Positions 9,637-18,105 of a DNA stretch of 64,000 nt are shown in pieces (the first letter of the stretch is position 1; each line of letters begins with the position of its first letter). Origin of the DNA: Candidatus Altimarinota bacterium (GTDB lineage Bacteria; Patescibacteriota; Gracilibacteria; UM-FILTER-43-11); NCBI GenBank assembly GCA_028281045.1, contig JANQKP010000003.1, positions 124,001 through 188,000 on the forward strand. The letters run 5' to 3'. A program made the translations under genes and the position numbers. The notes under the pieces are model-generated. The model was not told where the DNA came from and searched no databases. It saw only the letters and a program-made list of their open reading frames with translations.

Positions 9637-9846
9637 ATGTTAATGAATCTTTTGATCGCAGCGAGCTTTGTTTTAATTTCTATCGCTTTCCTTCTGAATT
9701 TCGATAGAGCCTTCAATATCATCATGAAGGCGGGAGAGCTCATTATTTCCTTCGTTAAAAAAACAAAACTTTTTTTAAAGCATATGGAGCGCGCCCGTAT
9801 GCACACCCAAAAAAGCCTAAATAAAAACTACTCTTTAAATTACTAA
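9637..9846 (+). CDS. small single-pass membrane protein (69 aa)
   Basis: MLMNLLIAASFVLISIAFLLNFDRAF...: one TM helix then a basic tail; directly downstream of the SOS-box promoter. Confidence 0.6.
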   Translation: MLMNLLIAASFVLISIAFLLNFDRAFNIIMKAGELIISFVKKTKLFLKHMERARMHTQKSLNKNYSLNY

Positions 9847-9847
9847 T

Positions 9848-9934
9848 ATGATTGGAACTATTATGCTTGGAACCTTTATGATCTTCTCAATGTTCGCACT
9901 AGCTCTACTTGTAGATCTTGTTAGCGAGGCCTAA
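9848..9934 (+). CDS. 28-aa hydrophobic micropeptide MIGTIMLGTFMIFSMFALALLVDLVSEA
   Basis: ATG lies 1 nt after the TAA of the preceding small ORF; a single predicted TM helix; 21 nt before lexA. Confidence 0.5.
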   Translation: MIGTIMLGTFMIFSMFALALLVDLVSEA

Positions 9935-9955
9935 TGTACTTTTTAATTCAATTTT

Positions 9956-10534
9956 ATGATTGATCACATTCAAGAAAAACTGAGACGTATTCGTCAATAT
10001 TATAAGGAGAATAAAATCATGCCTACGTATGATGAAATTTGCAGCCTCCTTGGCTTTAAGTCTAAAAATGCTGCGTTTAAACTCGTCGACAAATTGGTGG
10101 AGCTCGGATTCGTCGAGAAAATGGATAAAGGCCGCATTCGACCAACAGAGCACTTCATGGGAATTCCACTGTTTAATTCCGTTTCCGCGGGGCCAGCAAC
10201 GGCTGAGGAAGAAGTGCTTCTAGACCGCGTTGATCTAAATGATTATCTTGTCTCCTCTCCTGAAAAGACCATTCTCATTAATGTTCGTGGAGATTCCATG
10301 ATCGAGGCTGGGATTCAAGAGGGGGACAAAGTCGTGGTTGAAATGGAATCCTCTACCCGTGTCGGAGACATTGTGGTCGCCGCCATTGATGGAGCTTATA
10401 CCGTGAAGTATTTAGATCAGTCTCCAAATGGCCAGGTTGTTTTACATCCGGCTAATCCTAATTACTCCCCTATCATTCCGAGCGGCGAACTTAAGATTTT
10501 TGGAAAGGTTGTGGGCGTTGTTCGCAAGGTATAA
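9956..10534 (+). CDS. lexA: LexA repressor
   Basis: HTH PTYDEICSLLGFKSKNAAFKLVDKL, Ala-Gly cleavage site SVSAGPA, catalytic GDSMIEAGIQEGD and YTVKYL. Confidence 0.93.
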   Translation: MIDHIQEKLRRIRQYYKENKIMPTYDEICSLLGFKSKNAAFKLVDKLVELGFVEKMDKGRIRPTEHFMGIPLFNSVSAGPATAEEEVLLDRVDLNDYLVSSPEKTILINVRGDSMIEAGIQEGDKVVVEMESSTRVGDIVVAAIDGAYTVKYLDQSPNGQVVLHPANPNYSPIIPSGELKIFGKVVGVVRKV

Positions 10535-10559
10535 GTGTCAAGTTAAGTTGTTTGTGTCT

Positions 10560-10594
10560 AAATACCCTTCTTATTTAAAATAGAAGGGTATTTT
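10560..10594 (+). terminator. lexA terminator
   Basis: AAATACCCTTC...GAAGGGTATTTTATT inverted repeat. Confidence 0.7.
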
Positions 10595-10610
10595 ATTAAC
10601 TCTAATTACT

Positions 10611-12227
10611 ATGGCAGATAGACAAGTTTGGTCGACGCGAACCGCTTTCCTTCTGGCTGCAATTGGGAGTGCTGTGGGTCTTGGTAACCTATGGCGTTTT
10701 CCGTTTATTGCATTCAAGAATGGAGGGGGTGCGTTTCTTGTACCTTATTTCTTCGCGCTTCTTACTGCGGGGATTCCACTCCTTCTTACGGAGTATGCCT
10801 TAGGTCATCGCTCTAAAAAAGGGGCACCACAAGCCTTTAGAGATCTTTCTCCAAAGATTGAATGGATTGGATGGTGGGCCATTATCAGCGCCTTTATTGT
10901 CCTGACCTATTATATGGCCGTTATGGCCTGGACATGGTTCTATACCTTTGTCTCTTTTGACGTTCCTTGGAAAGAGGATTCAACGTCATACTTCTTTAAC
11001 ACGGTACTTCAGATCTCTGAAGGCCCTCTAGAGCTTGGAGGTGTTGTATGGCCTCTAGCAGCTGGGGTTCTGGCTACCTGGGTGATCATTTACCTCATCA
11101 CTCGTTGGGGAACCAAAAGTGTTGAAAAAGTGGTGAAGTGGACCGTTCCACTTCCTTACCTTCTGCTTCTGATTCTTCTTGTGCATGGTCTCATGCAACA
11201 AGGTTCGCTTCAGGGGCTTATTTATTACCTCACTCCTAGCTGGGAAACCCTAAGCGATCCACAAGTGTGGGTAGCGGCCTATGGACAAGTGTTCTTCTCT
11301 ATTGGAGTAGGGTTTGGAATTATGATTGCTTACGCCTCATACCTTAAAAGAAATGAAGATATTTCATGGAATGCGAGCTTTGCCGCACTTTCTAACTCTG
11401 CAACAGAGTTCTTTGCAGGGTTCGTTGTATTCTCTATTCTAGGGGCTCTTGCGGCAGTAACTAACGTAGAAGTGACTGAAGTGGTCGCTGGAGGACCAGG
11501 ACTGGCCTTTGTGGCCTTCCCAACGGCTCTTGCTAGCCTGCCTTCTTCTGGCTTCTTCTCATTCCTCTTCTTCATTACGCTTCTGACTCTAGGGATAGAT
11601 TCAGCCTTTAGTCTGCTTGAAGGAGTAGCTACAGCAGTTAACGATCGTTACACGAAAATTAAGCGTGAAACGGTTATTCTTGTGCTTTCTATTGTTGGAG
11701 CTGCTATTTCTATGCTGTTTGTGAGCCAAGCCGGACTATACTGGTTAGACATCGTAGATCACTGGCTCAACAGCTACGCGCTTGTGCCGCTTGGACTTGC
11801 GATTTGTCTTGCGGTTACCGCTTACATTGGTACCGAGAAGCTTAGAAAAGAGATTAACGCTAATACGGTAAGACCTATTGGTAAATTCTGGGATGTTTGT
11901 ATTTCAACAATCACTCCTATTGTACTAATCATCACGCTGTATTTCTCTCTTAAAACAGAGCTTACTACGCCTTACGAAGGTTACCCAGAAATGGCACTTG
12001 CCATTGGTGGGTGGGGAATGATTGCAGGATCTATTCTACTAGCACTACTTCTTCAAAAAGACCGTGTGAAATGGCTTAAGATCTTTGTGATTGCTGTAGC
12101 GACTGGTGTTGTCCTTACGGGTATTTACGTAAGCACAGCCCTTGCTGTAGGAATTGCTGGTTCATTTATCCTTCTTGGAAGCCTTATTGGACTTCTGATG
12201 ATAGATAAAGCCAAAGCGAAAAAATAA
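10611..12227 (+). CDS. sodium-dependent (SNF/NSS family) transporter
   Basis: WSTRTAFLLAAIGSAVGLGNLWRFPFIAFKNGGGAFLVPYF is the NSS N-terminal signature; ~12 TM helices. Confidence 0.93.
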   Translation: MADRQVWSTRTAFLLAAIGSAVGLGNLWRFPFIAFKNGGGAFLVPYFFALLTAGIPLLLTEYALGHRSKKGAPQAFRDLSPKIEWIGWWAIISAFIVLTYYMAVMAWTWFYTFVSFDVPWKEDSTSYFFNTVLQISEGPLELGGVVWPLAAGVLATWVIIYLITRWGTKSVEKVVKWTVPLPYLLLLILLVHGLMQQGSLQGLIYYLTPSWETLSDPQVWVAAYGQVFFSIGVGFGIMIAYASYLKRNEDISWNASFAALSNSATEFFAGFVVFSILGALAAVTNVEVTEVVAGGPGLAFVAFPTALASLPSSGFFSFLFFITLLTLGIDSAFSLLEGVATAVNDRYTKIKRETVILVLSIVGAAISMLFVSQAGLYWLDIVDHWLNSYALVPLGLAICLAVTAYIGTEKLRKEINANTVRPIGKFWDVCISTITPIVLIITLYFSLKTELTTPYEGYPEMALAIGGWGMIAGSILLALLLQKDRVKWLKIFVIAVATGVVLTGIYVSTALAVGIAGSFILLGSLIGLLMIDKAKAKK

Positions 12228-12246
12228 TTCTGTAAACAGAACTAAC

Positions 12247-12272
12247 AAAAGACCACTTCGGTGGTCTTTTTT
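12247..12272. terminator. bidirectional terminator between convergent genes
   Basis: AAAAGACCAC-TTCG-GTGGTCTTTTTT. Confidence 0.8.
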
Positions 12273-13950
12273 AGTACACCTCCGCCAGATAACAAGGTTC
12301 ACAATATACAATCTCTGGCCGATCTGGCGCATAGGATGTTTTAATCTCTGCGTTACATTTGGCACAGTTTCTATCCCAGAGCTCTCTAGGGTTCCTCTGT
12401 TTTAATCTATGCGCATGACGCACCTCTGGAGAATATCTTGGAAGAGGAATGTCATTTTCTTTATAGAATTTGAACTCTTGTGGAATGATTTTATAGGGCT
12501 TTCTTGTCTCTTCGCAGGTGAGCACTTCATTACAAATAGACTCCTCTGTGTCTCTTATAGAGTCTGGCAGTTCTACCTTTTTCTCTGGTGGTGTTACAGG
12601 TGGCTCATCATACCATTTAGCGCCTAATTTAAGAGCTTCTTCTTTAGAAATAGGCACGTAGTCCATCACGGTGCTCTGGTTGTAGTTAAGCGGACAAAGT
12701 TTCATCGGGAAGAACTCTCCCCATTCCCCTGTTTTCCTCATGTGCTCTATGATCTTTGGCACAAGGGCTTCGTATTCTTCTTTGGTGTACTGCTTGTTTA
12801 AGATGCAGTATTTTTTACTATTCATGGAAACGCAGCCAAAGATGTCTGAAGAATTATTGGTGTAGTAGCTGTAATACACATCTGTACCGTTGTACGTAGA
12901 AACGCTAAACAGTACATGGTTACTACTGTCTCCTACCTCAAGACACTCGTAGGCTTTTTCTGTGCCTGGAAGGCCCCAAGAATAGATGTCCATACAGTTT
13001 TTACTGTTGTGAAACCAGGCAATGTATTTACAGTCCCAGTTTCCGGTGGCATCGAAGGCGTACTCACAATTTTTATTGTTGTTTACAGAGTTTCCAATAA
13101 CGTTTTCATTCATTTCTCCCATCATGTACTTCACCGGATACTGCAGGCGGTGTTTTTCAAAGAAGGCCTTGGCTTCTTTAACACGGCTATATTTATGAAG
13201 CTCTAAGCTTTCCATTTTCTTTTCATATTCCTCCTTAGTGAGTTGCTTATTCATATACACATACTGCTTATTTACCAGGTTCACAGAGCCAAAACAGTTA
13301 CGGCTTCCTTTACAGTTGTAGAGGAAGTAAGAGTCTGAACAATCGTGACAGTTATAAGAGTATTTCACATTGTAACAGCCCTTAGAATCTATGAGTTCGT
13401 AACACTTTTCGCAGCTGTGTACGAAGCTAGAATCTACCGTAGTTTTTGAGTGATTAATGAAGATGTCATAGTAACAATCTTCATTATGATTCGCGGCTGA
13501 AATGAGATAACAATTCTTGTTCCAAGAAGCACTATTTACATAGTCGCTGTTTACGTTAGCCTTAGCTGAAAGGGCCATAAGAGGCACTTCTTTGATGAGC
13601 TCTTCGAATTGTTCGAAGAAAGGGCGAGAAAAGTCGAAATCACGGCCATATTTAGTGGCATCCCATTTGTCAGACCACCACTCATCGGTGTTATATACTA
13701 CGCAGTCTGCTTCCGGAGGATATAGTGAAACCATGGTGTTACCACTAAGGTCACTTTTACGCTTAAATAGGTGGAGTTCTGCGCGCCAAATGAGACGTCT
13801 TTGGTAACGACACTGCGGGCAAATTGTAGGGCCTGGAATTTCAAACTTTTCACCGTTAAATTCTGGGGCTAAATCATTCAGCAAATTACGGTCCCAATCT
13901 GCGACTTCAAAATCTTTTGAACATTGTTTACATTGAAGTTGAGTTGCCAT
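12271..13950 (-). CDS. Cys/Tyr-rich zinc-ribbon protein, paralog A
   Basis: MATQLQCKQCSKDFEV...CPQCRYQRR, YGRDFDFSRPFFEQ, repeated NC/CY motifs, C-terminal NCAKCNAEIKTSYAPDRPEIVYCEPCYLAEVY. Start placed at 13950, forming TAATG with the preceding stop. Confidence 0.85.
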   Translation of the reverse strand: MATQLQCKQCSKDFEVADWDRNLLNDLAPEFNGEKFEIPGPTICPQCRYQRRLIWRAELHLFKRKSDLSGNTMVSLYPPEADCVVYNTDEWWSDKWDATKYGRDFDFSRPFFEQFEELIKEVPLMALSAKANVNSDYVNSASWNKNCYLISAANHNEDCYYDIFINHSKTTVDSSFVHSCEKCYELIDSKGCYNVKYSYNCHDCSDSYFLYNCKGSRNCFGSVNLVNKQYVYMNKQLTKEEYEKKMESLELHKYSRVKEAKAFFEKHRLQYPVKYMMGEMNENVIGNSVNNNKNCEYAFDATGNWDCKYIAWFHNSKNCMDIYSWGLPGTEKAYECLEVGDSSNHVLFSVSTYNGTDVYYSYYTNNSSDIFGCVSMNSKKYCILNKQYTKEEYEALVPKIIEHMRKTGEWGEFFPMKLCPLNYNQSTVMDYVPISKEEALKLGAKWYDEPPVTPPEKKVELPDSIRDTEESICNEVLTCEETRKPYKIIPQEFKFYKENDIPLPRYSPEVRHAHRLKQRNPRELWDRNCAKCNAEIKTSYAPDRPEIVYCEPCYLAEVY

Positions 13951-15593
13951 TAATAAACGGTTAGTAGGTAGCAAGGTTCACAATAAACGCTCTCAGGGCG
14001 GTCTTCGGCATAAGTCGTTTTAATTGCTTTTTCACACTTGTCGCATTTGCGATCGTAAAGCGTGCGCGGGTTTTGCAGTGAAGCTCTTCTTTGGTGTCTT
14101 GCTTTTGGAGATAAATGAGGAATAGGCAACCCCTTTTGGCGGTAAAATTTAAGCTCACGAGACTGAATTTTAAATGGCTTATTCGTCTCTTCACATTCTA
14201 TCGCCCAGTTCAGTATATCATCTGGAACGTCACTGATGTTATCTGGAACCCTTCTGGCGGGGATTACTTTTATATCTTTAGGTAGTGGGGCTTCGTAATC
14301 AGACCACTTCCACCCTTTCTTTCTCACCTCTTCTTTTTCCATTGGGAACCACTCCATCGCTTTCGTTTCGTTGTAGCCAAATGGGGACATTTCTATAGGG
14401 AAAAACTCTCCCCATTCCTCGGTTTCTTTCATGTGTTCTATGATCTTTGGAACAAGCTCTGTGTACTCCTGCTTAGAGTATTGCTTGTTTAAGATCACAT
14501 AGCTGTTTTGCTTTAGGCTCATGCCACCAAAAACGTTACTAGAGCCTTGGCAGTTATCGCTGTAAGCGATGTTATCTGACTGATAACACAAGTTCGTAAA
14601 CTTCCCGTATTTGAGGTCTACAGCACCTTTACATTCATAAAGGAATTCTCCGCCTCCAATACGAGTACAATCGTAGCCATCTTTTACATCTTTCGCTTCG
14701 TAGATATAGCGCGCATCTTCAATGTCTTTTACATTGTAAGCATGCCGCGCGTTTTTAGAGTCTACAATGTAGTTTCCAGAGCAGTTTTCTACATTCGTAG
14801 ACCAGGCATACATTTTAGGCGCCTTAAGCTGCAAGGCTTTGTATTTTTCTAGAAACTCTTTTTTAAATTCAGGATCTGTTTTAAGCCTATGAATAGTACT
14901 AATACATTCTTCTTTAGACGCTGGCTGATTGAGAATATGATTCTTTCTATTACGAAGCCCTACGCAGCCCACTAGGCGCGTAGAAGACTTACAATCGAAG
15001 GCGTAGAAAGATTCTTGCACGTTTTCACAAAGCTCTAAATAGTTAGAAAGATTACAATCTTGGCTATCTACCGTTTCGAAACACATTTCCATACGGCTAC
15101 AGAACAGCATGTCCATGCTGTCTTTACAGTTAAAGCCCCAGTCGGTATACATTACATCTTCACAATCTACCAGAGAGCTTCCTATATAACAGTTTCTATT
15201 CTTGGAACTATGCACCGTAAACTCCGAGTTTTCACTTTGCGTATTAAAAATTGCCAGGCGTGGGACTTCTGCTCTCATTTCTGCATACTGCTCGAAGAAA
15301 GGACGAGAGAAATCATAGTCTTTTCCATAGTCCAGTGGGCTCCATTTATCACTCCAGAAACAGTCTGGACAAAGCACTTTAAGCGGCTTATCTGGCGAGT
15401 AAATTGAAATGGTAGGCTTTTTACAAAGATGGCATTCATTCTTGTAGTAATTCGAGTCATTTCTAAAAGAAATGCGACGCTGTTGCCTGCAATTTGGGCA
15501 AAGCTTTGGCGCAGGCACTTTCATCAGCTCGTGGACTTTTTTGTCCGCGTCTGTCACTTCAAAATCTGTGGTGCAACTTTTGCAATTAGCCAT
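13950..15593 (-). CDS. Cys/Tyr-rich zinc-ribbon protein, paralog B
   Basis: MANCKSCTTDFEV...CPNCRQQRR, YGKDYDFSRPFFEQ, CDKCEKAIKTTYAEDRPESVYCEPCYLLTVY. Confidence 0.85.
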   Translation of the reverse strand: MANCKSCTTDFEVTDADKKVHELMKVPAPKLCPNCRQQRRISFRNDSNYYKNECHLCKKPTISIYSPDKPLKVLCPDCFWSDKWSPLDYGKDYDFSRPFFEQYAEMRAEVPRLAIFNTQSENSEFTVHSSKNRNCYIGSSLVDCEDVMYTDWGFNCKDSMDMLFCSRMEMCFETVDSQDCNLSNYLELCENVQESFYAFDCKSSTRLVGCVGLRNRKNHILNQPASKEECISTIHRLKTDPEFKKEFLEKYKALQLKAPKMYAWSTNVENCSGNYIVDSKNARHAYNVKDIEDARYIYEAKDVKDGYDCTRIGGGEFLYECKGAVDLKYGKFTNLCYQSDNIAYSDNCQGSSNVFGGMSLKQNSYVILNKQYSKQEYTELVPKIIEHMKETEEWGEFFPIEMSPFGYNETKAMEWFPMEKEEVRKKGWKWSDYEAPLPKDIKVIPARRVPDNISDVPDDILNWAIECEETNKPFKIQSRELKFYRQKGLPIPHLSPKARHQRRASLQNPRTLYDRKCDKCEKAIKTTYAEDRPESVYCEPCYLLTVY

Positions 15594-17272
15594 TAATAAA
15601 CTTCATTTACATAGCATGGTTCACAATAGACCTCCTCGGGGTAATCCTGAGGAAAAACAGCTTGTATAGTATTTTGGCATTTATCACAGGTTCTAGTAAA
15701 GAGTTTTCTTGGTCTGCGATCTTTAATTCTGTCTTTGTGGCGCTCATCTGGATGCAATCTTGGAATAGGCAACTTCTTATCCCTATAAAATCTGAGCTCC
15801 TGGCTCGTGATCTTGAAGAGCTTTTGAGAGCGCTCACATTCAATGGCATAATGCAGAATATCGTCTGGCACATCATCGATATAATCCGGAATTCTAGTCG
15901 CCGGAATAACAGGAGCATCTGGCTTAGGGGCTTCAAAGTCACACCAGGTGAAGCCTTTAGCTAGGGCCTCCTCTTTTGTCAGTGGATAATACTCTTGAGC
16001 CACTGTTTCGTTATAGCCATAAGGCGAAATTCTAGGGTCGAAGAATTCCCCCCACTCTCCTGTTTTTTTCATGTGCTCTATAATTTTTGGCACTAGCTCT
16101 TCATATTCCTCTTTGGTGTATTGCTTGTTTAAGATGCAGTACTTACTCTTTCTAAGACCTGCAGAACCAAACACATATTCGCAAGTATTGGTACAAAGGA
16201 AATTATAGTAACTATCTACAAGACCGTTAGCGGTATTTAGAATAAAGGCAGTGCGTTCTACGTTAAGACCACCCCCTATAAATTCATAAGTCCACTTGGT
16301 TCCCCCAAGGGCATAACCGTCTTGGGTATTTTCTGCTTTCACTGGGGCATATATGACATTCTTAATGTTTTCACAATCGTGAGAATCAAAGGCATTCGTT
16401 GCATTTTTACAGTCATAAAGATGATTTCCCGCCACATTCTCCACATTAATATTGCGAGAAGCTCTTCTTGGAAGTGTTTTTTTCACTTCCAAAGAAGCTT
16501 CCTTATAGTTTTTAATCGTTTCTGAAGTGAACTTTACGGTATTCATAAAGGCTTCCCACTCCTCTTTGGAAACTTGCTTGTTATAAATATAATATTCCTT
16601 GTGGCTCAGCCCATGAGAACCCCAAACATTTTTGCAGCCAACAAGGTCTGAAGAGAAATAACAATTATTAGAATTTTCTAGGTCGAAAGAGAAGAAGCAT
16701 TCGTAACAATTCACACAGTCCACTGCCTCATAGCAGAGTTCAGATTTTAAGGTGTGAGACACATCTACACAAAAATTACAGTACTCGGCGCAGTATCCAT
16801 AAAGAACACCTTCGCAGAAGTCTGAACAGAAACACATGTAGCAATCTTTAAGTTGAAAAGCATTGCTGTTATAGTCTGAGTTTTCCTGTTGAATAAGCCA
16901 AAGGCCAATCACGGGAACATCTTCCCAAAGTTCACGAAGCTGATCAAAGAAGGGACGAGAGAAATCAAAATCTCTTCCATATTCTTTGGGATCCCAACCA
17001 TCTCCCCAGTAGCAATCAAAGCAAAGGGGCTTAAAAGGTTTGTCTGGGGAATATAGACTTACAATTTTCTTCTGACACAGACTGCACGTGTTACTATAGA
17101 GCTTCCTTTCTGCTCTGGCTGCCATGCGGCGCTGCATTCTACAATCGGGACAAAGCGTAGGATCTGAAATAGGATAAACTTTGCCTGAAAGATTTGGAGA
17201 GACTTTGGTCAAAAACTCGCGATCTTCTTTTGAGACTTCAAAACCGGTGTTGCACCATTTGCATGATTTCAT
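15593..17272 (-). CDS. Cys/Tyr-rich zinc-ribbon protein, paralog C
   Basis: MKSCKWCNTGFEVSKEDREF...CPDCRMQRR, YGRDFDFSRPFFDQ, CDKCQNTIQAVFPQDYPEEVYCEPCYVNEVY. Confidence 0.85.
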   Translation of the reverse strand: MKSCKWCNTGFEVSKEDREFLTKVSPNLSGKVYPISDPTLCPDCRMQRRMAARAERKLYSNTCSLCQKKIVSLYSPDKPFKPLCFDCYWGDGWDPKEYGRDFDFSRPFFDQLRELWEDVPVIGLWLIQQENSDYNSNAFQLKDCYMCFCSDFCEGVLYGYCAEYCNFCVDVSHTLKSELCYEAVDCVNCYECFFSFDLENSNNCYFSSDLVGCKNVWGSHGLSHKEYYIYNKQVSKEEWEAFMNTVKFTSETIKNYKEASLEVKKTLPRRASRNINVENVAGNHLYDCKNATNAFDSHDCENIKNVIYAPVKAENTQDGYALGGTKWTYEFIGGGLNVERTAFILNTANGLVDSYYNFLCTNTCEYVFGSAGLRKSKYCILNKQYTKEEYEELVPKIIEHMKKTGEWGEFFDPRISPYGYNETVAQEYYPLTKEEALAKGFTWCDFEAPKPDAPVIPATRIPDYIDDVPDDILHYAIECERSQKLFKITSQELRFYRDKKLPIPRLHPDERHKDRIKDRRPRKLFTRTCDKCQNTIQAVFPQDYPEEVYCEPCYVNEVY

Positions 17273-17299
17273 AAAATGTTGTTTAGGAACATATTAATA

Positions 17300-17361
17300 G
17301 ACGAATAATTTCGACATTTCAAACTTTTATGATAGAATATCTGTGTCGGAAATAATCGACA
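17300..17361. promoter_or_regulatory. candidate TrmB operators in the divergent promoter region
   Basis: Near-palindromes GACGAATAATTTCGAC (17300-17315) and TGTCGGAAATAATCGACA (17344-17361) flank a -10-like TAGAAT. Confidence 0.45.
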
Positions 17362-17364
17362 TAT

Positions 17365-18105
17365 ATGTTAAAAACGCAACTTTTAGATTTAGGATTTACC
17401 GAAAAAGAAGCTCTAGTTTATTTGGAGCTTAATCGGATTGGACCCATGGCAGCTTCAACGCTGGCTCGACTGACCAATTTAAAACGTACTTCTATGTACG
17501 ACATTTTAAATGCACTGCTTCAACGTAACGTGATTACGCGTTATGTGAAAAACGGAACTACCTTTTATTACATCGATGATGTTTCTAAGGTGCTTCATCG
17601 AGAAAAAGAACGCGTACAAACAGCCGAAGAAGTGATTAAAAAACTTAAAGAAGAGCAGGTAGAGTCTCACAGAGTGTCTGTTTACCACTACCAAGGGCCA
17701 GAGGGCTACCGCGAAATGTATGAAGATATTCTAAAGGCCAAACCTAAGGAGCTCCTTGGATGGCTGCACCTGGACGAATTCTATAAACACCTAGATCCCA
17801 AGCGTGAAGTAGAATGGACCAAAGAAAGAATACAATCCAAGATCTATGCTCGCCTCCTAATGCAGCGCACCAAGCTCACTGAAGATTTCAAGTTAGACGA
17901 CCCTAAATCCCATAGGGAAACCAGGCTTATTCCAAAGGAGAACATGTTTAAAACCACCTGTTTTCTTTATGACGGAAACATTACCTTTTTAGATCCCACC
18001 AAGGAAGTTACAGGAATACGCATTGAAGATAAGGAGCTTTATGAAATGCAAAAGCAGCTCTTTGAAATGAACTGGAATTATTTATCTTCCTTAGTCCAAG
18101 GATAA
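17365..18105 (+). CDS. TrmB-family transcriptional regulator
   Basis: MLKTQLLDLGFTEKEALVYLELNRIGPMAASTLARLTNLKRTSMYDILNALLQRNVI HTH; C-terminal YHYQGPEGYREMYEDIL. Confidence 0.88.
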   Translation: MLKTQLLDLGFTEKEALVYLELNRIGPMAASTLARLTNLKRTSMYDILNALLQRNVITRYVKNGTTFYYIDDVSKVLHREKERVQTAEEVIKKLKEEQVESHRVSVYHYQGPEGYREMYEDILKAKPKELLGWLHLDEFYKHLDPKREVEWTKERIQSKIYARLLMQRTKLTEDFKLDDPKSHRETRLIPKENMFKTTCFLYDGNITFLDPTKEVTGIRIEDKELYEMQKQLFEMNWNYLSSLVQG

